DNA from: Candidatus Latescibacterota bacterium
GTDB taxonomy: Bacteria > Latescibacterota > UBA2968 > UBA8231
Length of the DNA: 37,541 nt
Direction: 5' to 3'
NCBI GenBank assembly: GCA_007136405.1
Contig: SLHA01000065.1
Coordinates: forward strand, 1 to 37,541
Shown here: positions 14,703-23,223 of the stretch, piece after piece
Numbering within the stretch: the first letter of the stretch is position 1
Layout of the letters: every line of letters begins with the position of its first letter
The notes under the pieces: model-generated
What the model was told of the DNA's origin: nothing
Seen by the model: the letters and a program-made list of their open reading frames with translations, nothing else
Databases searched by the model: none
Translations under genes and position numbers: made by a program

Positions 14703-15387
14703 ATCTTTGGTACAGTGCGGTTGGCGGTGCGTCCCAGTCCCAACCTGACGTCATGCGGAGGAGTTCGAAGTTGCAGATGCGTGCTTCAGGACAACCATCT
14801 GCATCGTAGATCAGCTTGCCGGAACTCAGCTTGCCGGAACTCAGACGCCTTGAAAGCAGGATGTGGGTGCCGCGCAGGTTGAGGTTTTCAACGCTGAGAG
14901 CATCGAGTTTCTCACGAACACGCTGCATGAGCGCGACGTAGGTGCTTTCCGTGATCGATCCATCGGGCCAGGCACGGAGAGCGTTGAACTTCTCAAGGTA
15001 GTCTCCATCCCGAGCGACCAGCTTCTCGTCCGGTCCGTTCCAGTACCCCCACATGGGAATGTACTCACCGTGGGGAACCAGAATCGGTTCTCCATGTGGC
15101 GTCACGAGGCCCCGATGGCTGTCGTACCGTTGGCAGTCGAACAGCGATTCGGAAACCCCGGAGCTCAGGCCGGCCCGGTATATGGCCCAGAGATACGTAG
15201 TCGGTACACCGCCGGTTGCCAGCCTGACAGCGATGGCCACTTCCTCGAAGGGACTGTTGAACTCCGCGTCGGCGAAGTCGTCGCCCGGGATGTCCTGCCC
15301 CATTCGGTTCCACTTGATGACGATCTGCCGCTGTCTGCCGACGGATGGCTTGTTGATCACGCGAAAAATGGTGCTGGTGCCCGTCAC
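14566..15387 (-). CDS. Conserved-looking protein of unknown function, probable 3' part of a frameshifted gene
   Basis: 273 residues from a GTG at 15387 that overlaps the previous stop as GTGA. I do not recognise the family. The first part reads like the direct continuation of the upstream 98-residue frame (RNARRL then TGTSTIFRV), so the two may be one protein interrupted by an extra TG or a lost base at 15385-15389. Other segments are FADAEFNSPFEEVAIAV and an ILLSRRL stretch followed by a duplicated SSGKL caused by a 15-base tandem repeat. The last 45 or so residues lie inside the convergent DUF4838 gene and look like read-through. A neighbouring frame has a TAA at 14699-14701 that would overlap the opposing TAG, as expected for an intact convergent pair. 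Lies in the pckG operon. Confidence 0.55.
   Translation of the reverse strand: MTGTSTIFRVINKPSVGRQRQIVIKWNRMGQDIPGDDFADAEFNSPFEEVAIAVRLATGGVPTTYLWAIYRAGLSSGVSESLFDCQRYDSHRGLVTPHGEPILVPHGEYIPMWGYWNGPDEKLVARDGDYLEKFNALRAWPDGSITESTYVALMQRVREKLDALSVENLNLRGTHILLSRRLSSGKLSSGKLIYDADGCPEARICNFELLRMTSGWDWDAPPTALYQRSNPGWAHARRQAACDTAAPGAAPVRRAADRQRRNWDTSAHRASFH
14811..14840. repeat. 15-base tandem duplication inside the unknown gene
   Basis: TCAGCTTGCCGGAAC occurs twice back to back, followed by a further TCAG. It is in frame and doubles SSGKL in the encoded protein, so it does not itself break the reading frame. It suggests slippage in a gene that may be decaying. Confidence 0.85.
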
Positions 15388-15680
15388 AGCCGGCGGGCAT
15401 TCCGACCGAACCCCTGCTTGTCGGACCAGAGGTTTGACGGAAGCAGGCAGTTTTCCAGCGGCAGCCCGTACTGGGTTACGTAGAGATCTCCCTCCCCATC
15501 CAGACGGAAGTGCGTGTCTTCCACCCCCAGGACACGGATTTCCTCCGGTTCAGCCGGTCTCTCCGTTGCAGCGTATGATTTCGGCCCATGTATTGCCGGC
15601 TCAGCGCATCTCTCCGGCTGAGCCTTTGATACCGGCTCATCCAGTGAGCCGCTGTCCGGTGGGGCTACCGGCTTTTCCAT
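15384..15680 (-). CDS. Small protein downstream of pckG, probable 5' part of a frameshifted gene
   Basis: 98 residues. The ATG at 15680 is only 7 bases after the pckG stop, so it is co-transcribed with pckG. The first 45 residues are a proline- and glutamate-rich, probably disordered tail. The rest (EIRVLGVEDTHFRLDGEGDLYVTQYGLPLENC, quoted by segments: VLGVEDTHFRL, DLYVTQYGLP, LLPSNLWSD) looks like a folded domain that stops abruptly at NARRL. The next frame starts at the same place with TGTSTIF. I read the two as one gene broken by a frameshift, or less likely as two coupled genes. Family not recognised. Confidence 0.5.
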   Translation of the reverse strand: MEKPVAPPDSGSLDEPVSKAQPERCAEPAIHGPKSYAATERPAEPEEIRVLGVEDTHFRLDGEGDLYVTQYGLPLENCLLPSNLWSDKQGFGRNARRL

Positions 15681-15687
15681 AACCGAT

Positions 15688-17496
15688 TTACTTGCCAGCG
15701 GCTTTCAGGCGTTCCTCGTGCGCTGCCAGCTGCGCGGCCAACCGGGCCGGAAGCCGGTCGCCGAAACGGATCAGATGACGGCGCACATCCTCGACTTCCT
15801 GGGTCCAGGCCGGAATGTCGATGCGCAACAATTCCTCCATATCCCCGGTGGGAAGTTCCAGACCGTCCAGGTCCAAATCCTGCACCCTGGGCAGGTATCC
15901 CACGGGACTCTCGACTGCGCCCGATTGGTCATCAAAGCGCTCGCACATCCACTTGAGTACCCGGCTGTTCTCGCCGAAGCCCGGCCAGAGCCACTGACCA
16001 TCCAGCCCCAGACGGAACCAGTTGACCCGGAAAATCAGCGGCGCCTTGCCTCCCAGACGATCCCCCATATTCAGCCAGTGGCTGAAGTAATCTCCCATGT
16101 TGTATCCACAGAACGGCAGCATGGCGAACGGGTCATAGCGCAGATTACCCACGCTGCCGATATTGGCGGCCGTGGTTTCCGAGGCGGCGGTAGCTCCCAG
16201 GAATACACCGTGGTCCCAGTTTAGCGCCTGGACAACCAGCGGAGCCACATGGCTGCGGCGCCCGCCGAAGACGAAGATGTCGATGGGGACGCCCTCCGGA
16301 TCTTCCCAGTCCGGCGATATGACGGGACACTGGCTGGCCGGCGCGGTGAAGCGGGCATTGGGATGGGCGGCCGGAGTGCCGTTGGACGGCGTCCAGTCCC
16401 CGCCTTTCCAGTCCACCGCGTGCGCCGGCGGCTGGTCCGTCTTGCCTTCCCACCAGACATCGCCGTCATCGGTCAAGGCGCAGTTGGTATAGATACAGTT
16501 CCCATGGAGCATATCCATGGCCATGGGATTGGAGTCGTACGAGGTGCCCGGCGCCACACCGAAAAAGCCGCTTTCCGGGTTGATGGCGCGCAAACGTCCA
16601 TTCGGACCGATCTGCATCCAGGCGATGTCGTCGCCGATGCATTCGCAGGACCAGCCCGAAATGGTGGGCTGCAGCATGGCCAGATTCGTCTTGCCACAAG
16701 CCGACGGGAAAGCGGCCGCGATATGGTAACGGCGTCCTTCCGGACTGATGAGGCGCAGGATGAGCATGTGCTCGGCCATCCAACCCTCTCTGCGGGCCAT
16801 GTTGGAGGCGATACGCAGGGCCAGGCACTTTTTACCGAGCAGGGCATTGCCGCCGTATCCCGACCCGTGCGACCAGATCAGGTTCTCCCGGGGAAAGTGA
16901 CTGATGTATTTCTCTTCCATCGGCGCACAAGGCCAGGTCACATCTTCCTGTCCAGGAGCAAGGGGAGCGCCTACCGAGTGAAGACACGGGATGAATTCGC
17001 CGTCAGTACCCAGGCGGTCCATAACCACCGTCCCCACACGGGTCATGATGTGCATATTGCAGACCACGTAGGGACTGTCCGTTATCTCGATACCGATACG
17101 GGCGATAGGCGAATCGATGGGACCCATGGAGAATGGAATGACGTACATGGTGCGTCCGGCCATGCATCCCTCGTACAGCTCGCGCATACGCTTCTTCAGC
17201 CCTTCCGGGTCCATCCAGTTGTTGGTGGGACCGGCGTCGTCCCGGTCCGGATGGCTGATATACGTGCGGTCCTCCACCCGGGCGACATCCGAAGCATCCG
17301 AACGGAACAGATAGCTATTGGGCTGCTGGCTCAGCTCTGTGGCCGCGCCGGATTCCACCATGCCGGCCATCAGCCGGTCGTACTCCGCCTTCGAGCCATC
17401 GCACCAGTGAATGTCCGCGGGTTGGCACATGCGCGCGGCTTCCTCTACCCACTGGATGAGGCCGCTGTGCTGTACCGATGGTTGAATGGAATCCAT
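15688..17496 (-). CDS. pckG: Phosphoenolpyruvate carboxykinase, GTP-dependent
   Basis: Interconverts oxaloacetate plus GTP with PEP, CO2 and GDP; a gluconeogenic or anaplerotic step. 602 residues, the standard GTP-PEPCK length. Family motifs visible are YVIPFSMGP, the hyper-conserved [14 protein letters not shown] substrate and metal loop, the P-loop PSACGKTN at 264-271 with the reactive Cys267, the kinase-2 region [20 protein letters not shown], and the [12 protein letters not shown] omega-loop region. The ATG at 17496 has GGGAGG 7 bases upstream, and earlier in-frame codons lack similarity. First gene of a minus-strand operon with the split unknown gene downstream. On this strand TATACT near 17585 is a possible -10 hexamer, but without a good -35. 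Confidence 0.97.
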   Translation of the reverse strand: MDSIQPSVQHSGLIQWVEEAARMCQPADIHWCDGSKAEYDRLMAGMVESGAATELSQQPNSYLFRSDASDVARVEDRTYISHPDRDDAGPTNNWMDPEGLKKRMRELYEGCMAGRTMYVIPFSMGPIDSPIARIGIEITDSPYVVCNMHIMTRVGTVVMDRLGTDGEFIPCLHSVGAPLAPGQEDVTWPCAPMEEKYISHFPRENLIWSHGSGYGGNALLGKKCLALRIASNMARREGWMAEHMLILRLISPEGRRYHIAAAFPSACGKTNLAMLQPTISGWSCECIGDDIAWMQIGPNGRLRAINPESGFFGVAPGTSYDSNPMAMDMLHGNCIYTNCALTDDGDVWWEGKTDQPPAHAVDWKGGDWTPSNGTPAAHPNARFTAPASQCPVISPDWEDPEGVPIDIFVFGGRRSHVAPLVVQALNWDHGVFLGATAASETTAANIGSVGNLRYDPFAMLPFCGYNMGDYFSHWLNMGDRLGGKAPLIFRVNWFRLGLDGQWLWPGFGENSRVLKWMCERFDDQSGAVESPVGYLPRVQDLDLDGLELPTGDMEELLRIDIPAWTQEVEDVRRHLIRFGDRLPARLAAQLAAHEERLKAAGK

Positions 17497-17808
17497 TCCA
17501 TTGCCTCCCTGCGTTTGGCGTGGAATGTTAAAAAAACCCGTCACGAACTCCGCCGGGCGGCTGGTCCTGCGACAGGAATTGATAACAGTATAAAGGATAC
17601 AGGGCGTTTCGAGGCATATTGTCAAACCGGGCTATGGCCGAGGCGGAGACCAGAACGTTGACAGAGCGGATGGGGTGTCTCAGAATGTCCTTGACGATCG
17701 CCCGGCACGACGGTCTGTCGGCACCCGCCTGACCAGTCGCGATACCTCATGTCATGCCGCATGTCATGAAGTCCGTCAGGCTCATCGCTGCACACTCTGG
17801 AGGATATT
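17497..17808. other. Divergent intergenic region, pckG / unknown TIM-barrel-like gene
   Basis: 312 bases. It holds a candidate sigma-70 promoter for the plus-strand gene (listed separately) and a TATACT hexamer on the minus strand that could serve pckG. The 9-base string CATGTCATG is repeated at 17748-17756 and 17760-17768, a 12-base period, just upstream of the plus gene. I see no gene in it. Confidence 0.5.
17658..17686 (+). promoter_or_regulatory. Candidate sigma-70 promoter for the gene at 17809
   Basis: TTGACA (17658-17663), a perfect -35, then a 17-base spacer and CAGAAT (17681-17686), a 4-of-6 -10 match. The predicted start near 17693 leaves a leader of about 115 bases, which includes the CATGTCATG direct repeat. 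Confidence 0.42.
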
Positions 17809-19113
17809 ATGTCCGCATCTCACACCGTCGGACTCTACCTGGACACTCCGACGATACTCGACGCACCGGGTTACCTGGAAGCGCTGCAGGAGCATCTGGG
17901 TCTCAACCTGGTCATCCTGGGTTTCTCCGGCGAACTGCCCGAAAGCGTGCTGGCCCTGAGTCCGTACGATGCCATTCCCCCTTCGGATGACGGACTCCAG
18001 GCGCTCCTTTGCCGCCACCTGGACGGCCGGCCTTCGGCCACCAGCCTGGCGCCGGTGCGGGAGTCGGCCGGACCGCATATGCGACTGGGAGGCAGCGACG
18101 CGCACCTGCGGCGCGCCATCGAACGCTGCCGAAGCCTGGGACTAAGGGTCTGGCTCCTGGGCGGCGGCTGGACAGCCAATGACTTCGAAGTGGTGACGTT
18201 CTGTCCCGGCAAGGAGGCGGTCAACCGCTGGTACGAAGCGGTATACCGGCACATGGCCACCGCGTACGGCGTCGATGGACTGGACGTAACCCACGCGCGC
18301 TTTCCCATGACCAGCTTCCCCCGGGGCATGTTTCTCTGCACCTGCCCGGACTGTGCGGCCATAGCCACGGCCATGGACTTTGACATGGAGCACATGATCG
18401 CTGATCTGCGCAGCGCGCACCGGCAACTAGCGCGTCTGGACGGAGAACGCCTGGCTGCTGTTCTAAGCGCGGCCATGGGCTCAGGCGACGTGTTCCAGGC
18501 ATTGGGCCTGAACCCGGGTGTGTACGAGTGGTTCACGTTCCGGGCCCGCCTGCTGGAACGCAATATCGCCCGGTTCCGGGACGCGGTGCACCAGGCCGCC
18601 GGCGCGGACTTCGTCTTCGGGGTGGACACGTACCCGGCATCGCTGGCCATGTTCGTCGGCCACGACCTCACGCGCTGGGACCGGTTCTCGGATTTCGCCA
18701 GTCCTCTGGTATCCCACCTGGATATCTTCCCGATGCGCACCGTGATCGCCTGGGCGGGTTTTCTGCGTGAGCTTTGTCCACCCGTGGGAGAAGCCGGCGC
18801 ATTGCGGCTGATCAGCCGGTTCGTCGGGTATGACGGGCTTAATCTCCCGGAACGTGTCGCCGATTTCGCTCTCGATGCACCGGACTGCGAATACCGCAAC
18901 GTACCCCTGGTGGACTTCGTCTTGCTCGATACGGCGAAAGCCCGGCTCTACCTGCCGGCAGCGATCCCGTCGTACCCCATCATCCAGGGAGGCGGCGCCC
19001 CGCACCACTGGCCCCGGGAATCCATCGAACGGATCATGACCGGCTTGCTCGAGCAGGGACACCAGGGGTACATGCTGCAGGGCACGCAGAGCCTGGTCAC
19101 CTATCCCGGCTGA
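17809..19113 (+). CDS. Unknown protein, possibly TIM-barrel glycosidase-like
   Basis: 434 residues, no signal peptide and no membrane segment. I do not recognise a named family. The protein has alternating strand and helix segments: LNLVILGFSGELP, then LGLRVWLLGGGW, then GVDGLDVTHARFPM, then DFVFGVDTYPA and VSHLDIFPMRTVIAWAGF, ending with YMLQGTQSLVTYPG. This spacing resembles an (alpha/beta)8 barrel as in glycoside hydrolases, where conserved D, H and W at strand ends would be catalytic or sugar-binding; that is inference. A CTCPDC motif near residue 180 resembles a small metal or disulfide site and occurs in some barrel proteins of uncharacterised glycosidase groups. The ATG at 17809 has GGAGG 5 bases upstream. 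Divergent from pckG, convergent with the GNAT-DUF3604 gene. Confidence 0.8.
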   Translation: MSASHTVGLYLDTPTILDAPGYLEALQEHLGLNLVILGFSGELPESVLALSPYDAIPPSDDGLQALLCRHLDGRPSATSLAPVRESAGPHMRLGGSDAHLRRAIERCRSLGLRVWLLGGGWTANDFEVVTFCPGKEAVNRWYEAVYRHMATAYGVDGLDVTHARFPMTSFPRGMFLCTCPDCAAIATAMDFDMEHMIADLRSAHRQLARLDGERLAAVLSAAMGSGDVFQALGLNPGVYEWFTFRARLLERNIARFRDAVHQAAGADFVFGVDTYPASLAMFVGHDLTRWDRFSDFASPLVSHLDIFPMRTVIAWAGFLRELCPPVGEAGALRLISRFVGYDGLNLPERVADFALDAPDCEYRNVPLVDFVLLDTAKARLYLPAAIPSYPIIQGGGAPHHWPRESIERIMTGLLEQGHQGYMLQGTQSLVTYPG

Positions 19114-19196
19114 CCCCCATGCGCCCTGGTGGCGATAACCGGATCGTATGACGCGCAGAATAGCATGCCAGGGTTGGTCGCGCGTCTGGCATGCCG

Positions 19197-19224
19197 CCAT
19201 CGCCAGTCCGCCATCGCCAGTCCG
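19197..19224. repeat. 14-base tandem duplication in convergent intergenic region
   Basis: CCATCGCCAGTCCG is present twice back to back in the 122-base gap between the two converging genes. No hairpin terminator with a T-run is seen in this gap. Confidence 0.8.
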
Positions 19225-19235
19225 CCCGGTGTCCG

Positions 19236-21659
19236 TCAGCCAAGCCATACGGGGGAACAGACGGCCAGATGGCCGTCGGCCAGCGTCACCCGGCAGTGAT
19301 AGAAAGCACGGCCCTGGGTCCGATCCGTGGTCCGGACATGACACTCGTCACCGTCCGGTTGGAAGACCTGCAGCAACGCCGTGTTCTTGAGCAGTTCGAC
19401 CCGGACGATCGGCCCCGGAGCCCAGGCATCGATGGCGATGGCAGCGCTGTCGGCGGGTTCCGATTCCGCTCCCATGGGAGCCCCGTTGACGGTAAACCGC
19501 AGGGCGATGCGAGCGCCGGTCAGGGCATACGTCCGCCTGGCCATGAAGGCCGCGAACAAGGCGCGCCGGGTCAACCTTTCGGCCCACACCCCGCAGAGCC
19601 CGCCCCAGTACGGGCGGGGTTCCTTGACCGAGCCACCCGGGCGCCCGCTATGTGTGTCAGATCCCGCCACCAGGCCGAAGCGCAGTCCCTGCCGAAGCGC
19701 CGCCATGACCCCTTCCTCACGCCGGGCGCCGCGCAGGGGCCGATCCTCCGGCGCATAGCCTTCGCTCGATCCATGCATCGACCACAACTCCACCAGGCGG
19801 TCGACATCGGTTTCCATCGCCTGCCAGTCCGTACCGGGGACATGCTGATCCAGCTCGTACCCAGGATGGTGGCTGACGATGAAGGCGTCCGTTCCCCGCA
19901 GCGCTTCGTACAGCTTGCAGGGCAGGTCGTAGGCGCGGCGGTCCACGGGCAGATAAGGATGATCGCCTCCCAGGAAATGGATAACCTTGTCACCGAAATG
20001 CGAATGCTGCCACTCGCAGGCCAGCAAGGTCACAAAGCGGCCTTCGTCCAGAAACGCCTCCGCCATGTGTTTGTGGATGACCCATTTGTCGTTGTCAAGG
20101 TAGGCGTGCGACTGCACTGCCAGGGAGACGAAGTCCAGGCGCTTGTCCTCCCGGGCCCAGCCATACACGTCGGCCGTGTAGCCTTCCGCCGGACAGGTGA
20201 AGTCGTGAGCGTGAAGGTCGCCGAAGTAGAGGTTATGTCCATCGGCAGGCAGGCAGGTGTTCGATCGCGCCGGCAGCTCGCCGGTGCCGGCAGCCCCACG
20301 CACCCAGAACGGAGCCGTGCCCATGGAGGGCAGAGTGGCGCGTCCCAGGCCTTCGTATACGGGCACACGAGTGGCCATGCCAGGCGTGTTTACGGTGTAC
20401 ACCTCCTCTACCGGAACCCGGTTGTCATATTCATCACGAATGCCGACTGTAACCCGCACCGGATCTGCAGGCGCCGCCGAACCCGGCAGTATGATATCCG
20501 CGTGATGCGCCGGTCCCGGCATCACCCGTACGACCACTGGTTCGGGCAGACGCATCTGCGGCTCGCCGTGGCCGGGATCCAGGATGATCTTGAATTCCTT
20601 GCGCCCAGCCAGCGGCGTCCAGCGGAAACCGCCTTTGGCGCCGATGCGCAGGGTGACCCGGTCGCCGGGACGCAGCCGGCCTGCCGTCAACTGGAAACCG
20701 GTTCCCGCCGGCCGGACCACCGCTGTCGACGGGCTTTCGACCACCTCGATGAAGCCGGGCCTGCCGGCCTCACTGTCCTGCACGGCGGTGCCGAGGGGAC
20801 GCTGTCCCGGCGTGTAAAACGACACCGTGGTCGCAGACTCCACCCCGGCCGGTCCCGCTTGAAACCACAATTCGAATGACTGCTCCTGACCGGCGAAAAC
20901 CTCGGCCAGGCTGCAGCCTGCCGTGCCCAAGTCGGCTGGACGGTACAGGGATTCGTCGCCGAAGGCATCGACATCCAATCGCGACGGGCGTCCTATCGGT
21001 CGATTCCCGTTCCAGCGCCGACGGGGCTGGTTGAGTGCATCGTAGTCGAAGTCGTCAGGCGGATGTTCGGGTGGTTGCCACACCGGTGCCGCCAATACAT
21101 CGGCAAAGCGTTCGCAGAAATCCTCCCGCCCGATGGCCGTCAACACATCGCGCCAGCGACGACGCTGATTCCCGGCCACGATCAGTGGTTTGAAACCAAG
21201 AGCCAGGTACGTTTTCACGGCGGCCAACCGAAAATCGTCCGTGCGTAACGTGGCACTGCTCCAACCTTCCCGAGCCATCTGGTGCAGCGCTGCCACCGAG
21301 ACGCGGAATCCAAGCTTCTTTCCCTGATATTCCGGCAGCACCCCAACGTAGTGCAGCGATCCGCCCGTACGATCCAGGGCGGGGAAACGGTACGCCGATG
21401 CCGTGCCCACCGGAGTGTCTTCATGCGTCACGAACAAGACGCGCTCCGGCCGGAAAGCCGGATCCGAACGCATGGTCCGATCGAACGAGAAGCGCTCGCG
21501 CGGCGCCTGGAAACTCGAAGCGATGATCGTTTCCCAGCGATCCGCGTCACCGGATCGATATGCACGTATGCCGTAACCTGAAGGCAGTGTATTTTCCGGC
21601 AAATCATCCAGATGGAGCCGCTGCATGGCCAGCTGGGGATGCGATTCCGGGTTGTGCAC
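19236..21659 (-). CDS. GNAT acetyltransferase fused to a DUF3604/PHP-like metallohydrolase domain
   Basis: 807 residues from a GTG at 21659, chosen because GGGGAG (21668-21673) sits 8 bases upstream; an ATG at 21626 is the alternative but lacks a ribosome site. Residues about 25-180 are a GNAT N-acetyltransferase fold with the acetyl-CoA motif VGVLPEYQGKKLGF. A 270-residue beta-rich middle part contains immunoglobulin-like stretches (VRVTVGIRDEYDNRVPVEEV). The C-terminal 330 residues match DUF3604, a PHP-like metal-dependent hydrolase: YFGDLHAHD near 482, VTLLACEWQHS, VSHHPGYE near 595, and VAGSDTHSG near 670 supply the metal-binding His and Asp residues. Biological substrate unknown. No signal peptide, so probably cytoplasmic. 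The arrangement suggests acyl-transfer coupled to hydrolysis of a related molecule. Confidence 0.85.
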   Translation of the reverse strand: MHNPESHPQLAMQRLHLDDLPENTLPSGYGIRAYRSGDADRWETIIASSFQAPRERFSFDRTMRSDPAFRPERVLFVTHEDTPVGTASAYRFPALDRTGGSLHYVGVLPEYQGKKLGFRVSVAALHQMAREGWSSATLRTDDFRLAAVKTYLALGFKPLIVAGNQRRRWRDVLTAIGREDFCERFADVLAAPVWQPPEHPPDDFDYDALNQPRRRWNGNRPIGRPSRLDVDAFGDESLYRPADLGTAGCSLAEVFAGQEQSFELWFQAGPAGVESATTVSFYTPGQRPLGTAVQDSEAGRPGFIEVVESPSTAVVRPAGTGFQLTAGRLRPGDRVTLRIGAKGGFRWTPLAGRKEFKIILDPGHGEPQMRLPEPVVVRVMPGPAHHADIILPGSAAPADPVRVTVGIRDEYDNRVPVEEVYTVNTPGMATRVPVYEGLGRATLPSMGTAPFWVRGAAGTGELPARSNTCLPADGHNLYFGDLHAHDFTCPAEGYTADVYGWAREDKRLDFVSLAVQSHAYLDNDKWVIHKHMAEAFLDEGRFVTLLACEWQHSHFGDKVIHFLGGDHPYLPVDRRAYDLPCKLYEALRGTDAFIVSHHPGYELDQHVPGTDWQAMETDVDRLVELWSMHGSSEGYAPEDRPLRGARREEGVMAALRQGLRFGLVAGSDTHSGRPGGSVKEPRPYWGGLCGVWAERLTRRALFAAFMARRTYALTGARIALRFTVNGAPMGAESEPADSAAIAIDAWAPGPIVRVELLKNTALLQVFQPDGDECHVRTTDRTQGRAFYHCRVTLADGHLAVCSPVWLG

Positions 21660-21683
21660 AGGTACGGCTCCCCTCGTTGCGTT

Positions 21684-21723
21684 CAAGAAAACAACCGCCC
21701 CCGCGGTGGCGGAGGCGGTTGTT
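21684..21723 (-). terminator. Rho-independent terminator after the MttB/SAM-methyltransferase unit
   Basis: On the minus strand a 10-base perfect arm pair AACAACCGCC / GGCGGTTGTT encloses a T-G wobble, a further CCGC/GCGG pairing and a CACC tetraloop, giving a 15-pair hairpin. It is followed by the T-rich TTCTTG, an interrupted tract. It lies 115 bases past the methyltransferase stop and about 10 bases before the ribosome site of the next gene. Confidence 0.8.
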
Positions 21724-21837
21724 GCGAACTTGCCGCCAGACTGGCCTGACTGCTCCCGGCGTTCGAACCGGCAGCCTGCGCGGCAGGGCACTCGGCCCAC
21801 CACTGTAGTCCAGGACTCATGGCGGGCGGAAACGACC

Positions 21838-23127
21838 TCAGCCTTTTTTCACCTCGAATACGCCTACAAGGCCGTGGGCACAGCCCTGCCCTTGTTGCAG
21901 CGTGGTGACCAGGTGCCGCAGGGCATAACCCAGCTGGGGCTCGATGACGTTTTCGCGCGGCAGACCGATGCCAAGCCAGCCGGTATTCTCCACCACGCGC
22001 CGCATGCGTTCCATCATCCGACGCAGGACCTCCGGGTAGGAGGCCGGGATGGGGCGGATGTTGGTCGAGATCTCTTCTTTTTCGTGATCGTACTCTTTCA
22101 ACAGCATGCCGGTATATTCCACCAGCGTGTTCCAGCACATCTGCAGGTGCTCGAAATAATCATTGATAAAATCGAACCCGGCCTTGGGAACATAGTTCAC
22201 CAGCAGTGAATTCAGATCAGCCCGGACGTTGGACTCGTGCAGCACGTTCACTGCCTGGCGCAGAGGCTGGGCATGTGGATTGTAGTCCGCCGTGTCCATG
22301 TGGCGGCCGGTCAAAATGGAGCGATCGAAGAACCGCAACGGCTTGATCTCCGTACCGGCTTCCTTGCTGGCGGCGCCGACGATGGCATCGATCTCCTGCC
22401 GGCACATCAGCCGCAGGGTCAGATGCTGCAGTTCGTCCCGCCGCGCTTCCCGCTCTTCTTTCTCGTAGATGTAGGAGACGACGTAGTCCATGTTGCGGTT
22501 TTCGGTCAGATCATTGGTCCAGAGGGTCTGCCACTCATAGGAGTACCGCCCCAGCCAGTCGCACACGATGATGGCATACTCGTCGGTGCGCCGGGCTATG
22601 TCAGCCAGCAGACGGACGGCCGTCTCGTCCTGATTGTGGTGCGACCAGGTACCGTACGAAGCGAAGTACAGATCATAGCTCCGCTCGTCCTTGTCCAGCG
22701 GCAGACCCTGAGTGAAATCAGCCTGCCGAAACTCCAGTTTTGGATGGTGCCCATAGTAACTGGCAGCCTGGTGCAGCAGGTCCTCATTGAGGTCCACACC
22801 GCAATACACCCCCAGCATGTCCGGCGTCAGCAGATTGATCTGACTGTCCTGCAGATCCGGATCCCGCTGGCGGATACCAGCCAGCAGTTCGTACCCGTCA
22901 GCACTGCCGCAACCAATGTCCATGATTCGGATGCGCTGCATGGAGGAGCGTTTGTAATTCATCAATTCCTGCAGGTGTGGACGGATGAAATCACGCGTGA
23001 TCTCGTCCTCCCAATATCGGCGGACATTGTCGTATTTGCCGACCAGTCCAGTCTGTTTGGCGTACAACCCGCTTTGCACGGCTTCCGTATAGGCACCCAT
23101 CTGATCATTGTCAGCTTTATTGGCCAT
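21838..23127 (-). CDS. Class I SAM-dependent methyltransferase (MttB neighbour)
   Basis: 429 residues. The Rossmann methyltransferase core lies at about residues 60-200: motif I is IMDIGCGSADGYE near 68, the acidic residue after strand 2 is in VYCGVDLNEDLL, and motif IV/post-motif segments are YDLYFASYGTWSH and EYAIIVCDWLGRYS. The remaining 220 residues are mostly helical, with no recognised domain. The acceptor is unknown. The ATG at 23127 has AGGAGG 6 bases upstream, a strong site. It follows the MttB-family gene by 96 bases on the same strand, and the pair is closed by a terminator, so both are probably one transcript. Presumably its substrate is linked to the MttB reaction, for example a methylamine or betaine precursor; this is inference. 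Confidence 0.85.
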   Translation of the reverse strand: MANKADNDQMGAYTEAVQSGLYAKQTGLVGKYDNVRRYWEDEITRDFIRPHLQELMNYKRSSMQRIRIMDIGCGSADGYELLAGIRQRDPDLQDSQINLLTPDMLGVYCGVDLNEDLLHQAASYYGHHPKLEFRQADFTQGLPLDKDERSYDLYFASYGTWSHHNQDETAVRLLADIARRTDEYAIIVCDWLGRYSYEWQTLWTNDLTENRNMDYVVSYIYEKEEREARRDELQHLTLRLMCRQEIDAIVGAASKEAGTEIKPLRFFDRSILTGRHMDTADYNPHAQPLRQAVNVLHESNVRADLNSLLVNYVPKAGFDFINDYFEHLQMCWNTLVEYTGMLLKEYDHEKEEISTNIRPIPASYPEVLRRMMERMRRVVENTGWLGIGLPRENVIEPQLGYALRHLVTTLQQGQGCAHGLVGVFEVKKG

Positions 23128-23223
23128 AGTTTACCTCCTGTTATACCGATCCTGACGTCTGTTGACTGGTGCACACCGGCACCTCGATGCATCGAACACA
23201 TGCCGTCATCATTGCCTGTAGTT

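Noticed and set aside
16249..17661. 470-codon plus-strand open frame antisense to pckG
   Set aside because: It is entirely opposite a clear PEP carboxykinase gene; the protein is Arg/Gly/His-rich with no family motif. Long antisense frames are expected in GC-rich coding DNA.
19191..20879. 562-codon plus-strand frame antisense to the GNAT-DUF3604 gene
   Set aside because: Low-complexity composition, no ribosome site, no recognisable domain, and the opposite strand encodes conserved metal-binding motifs.
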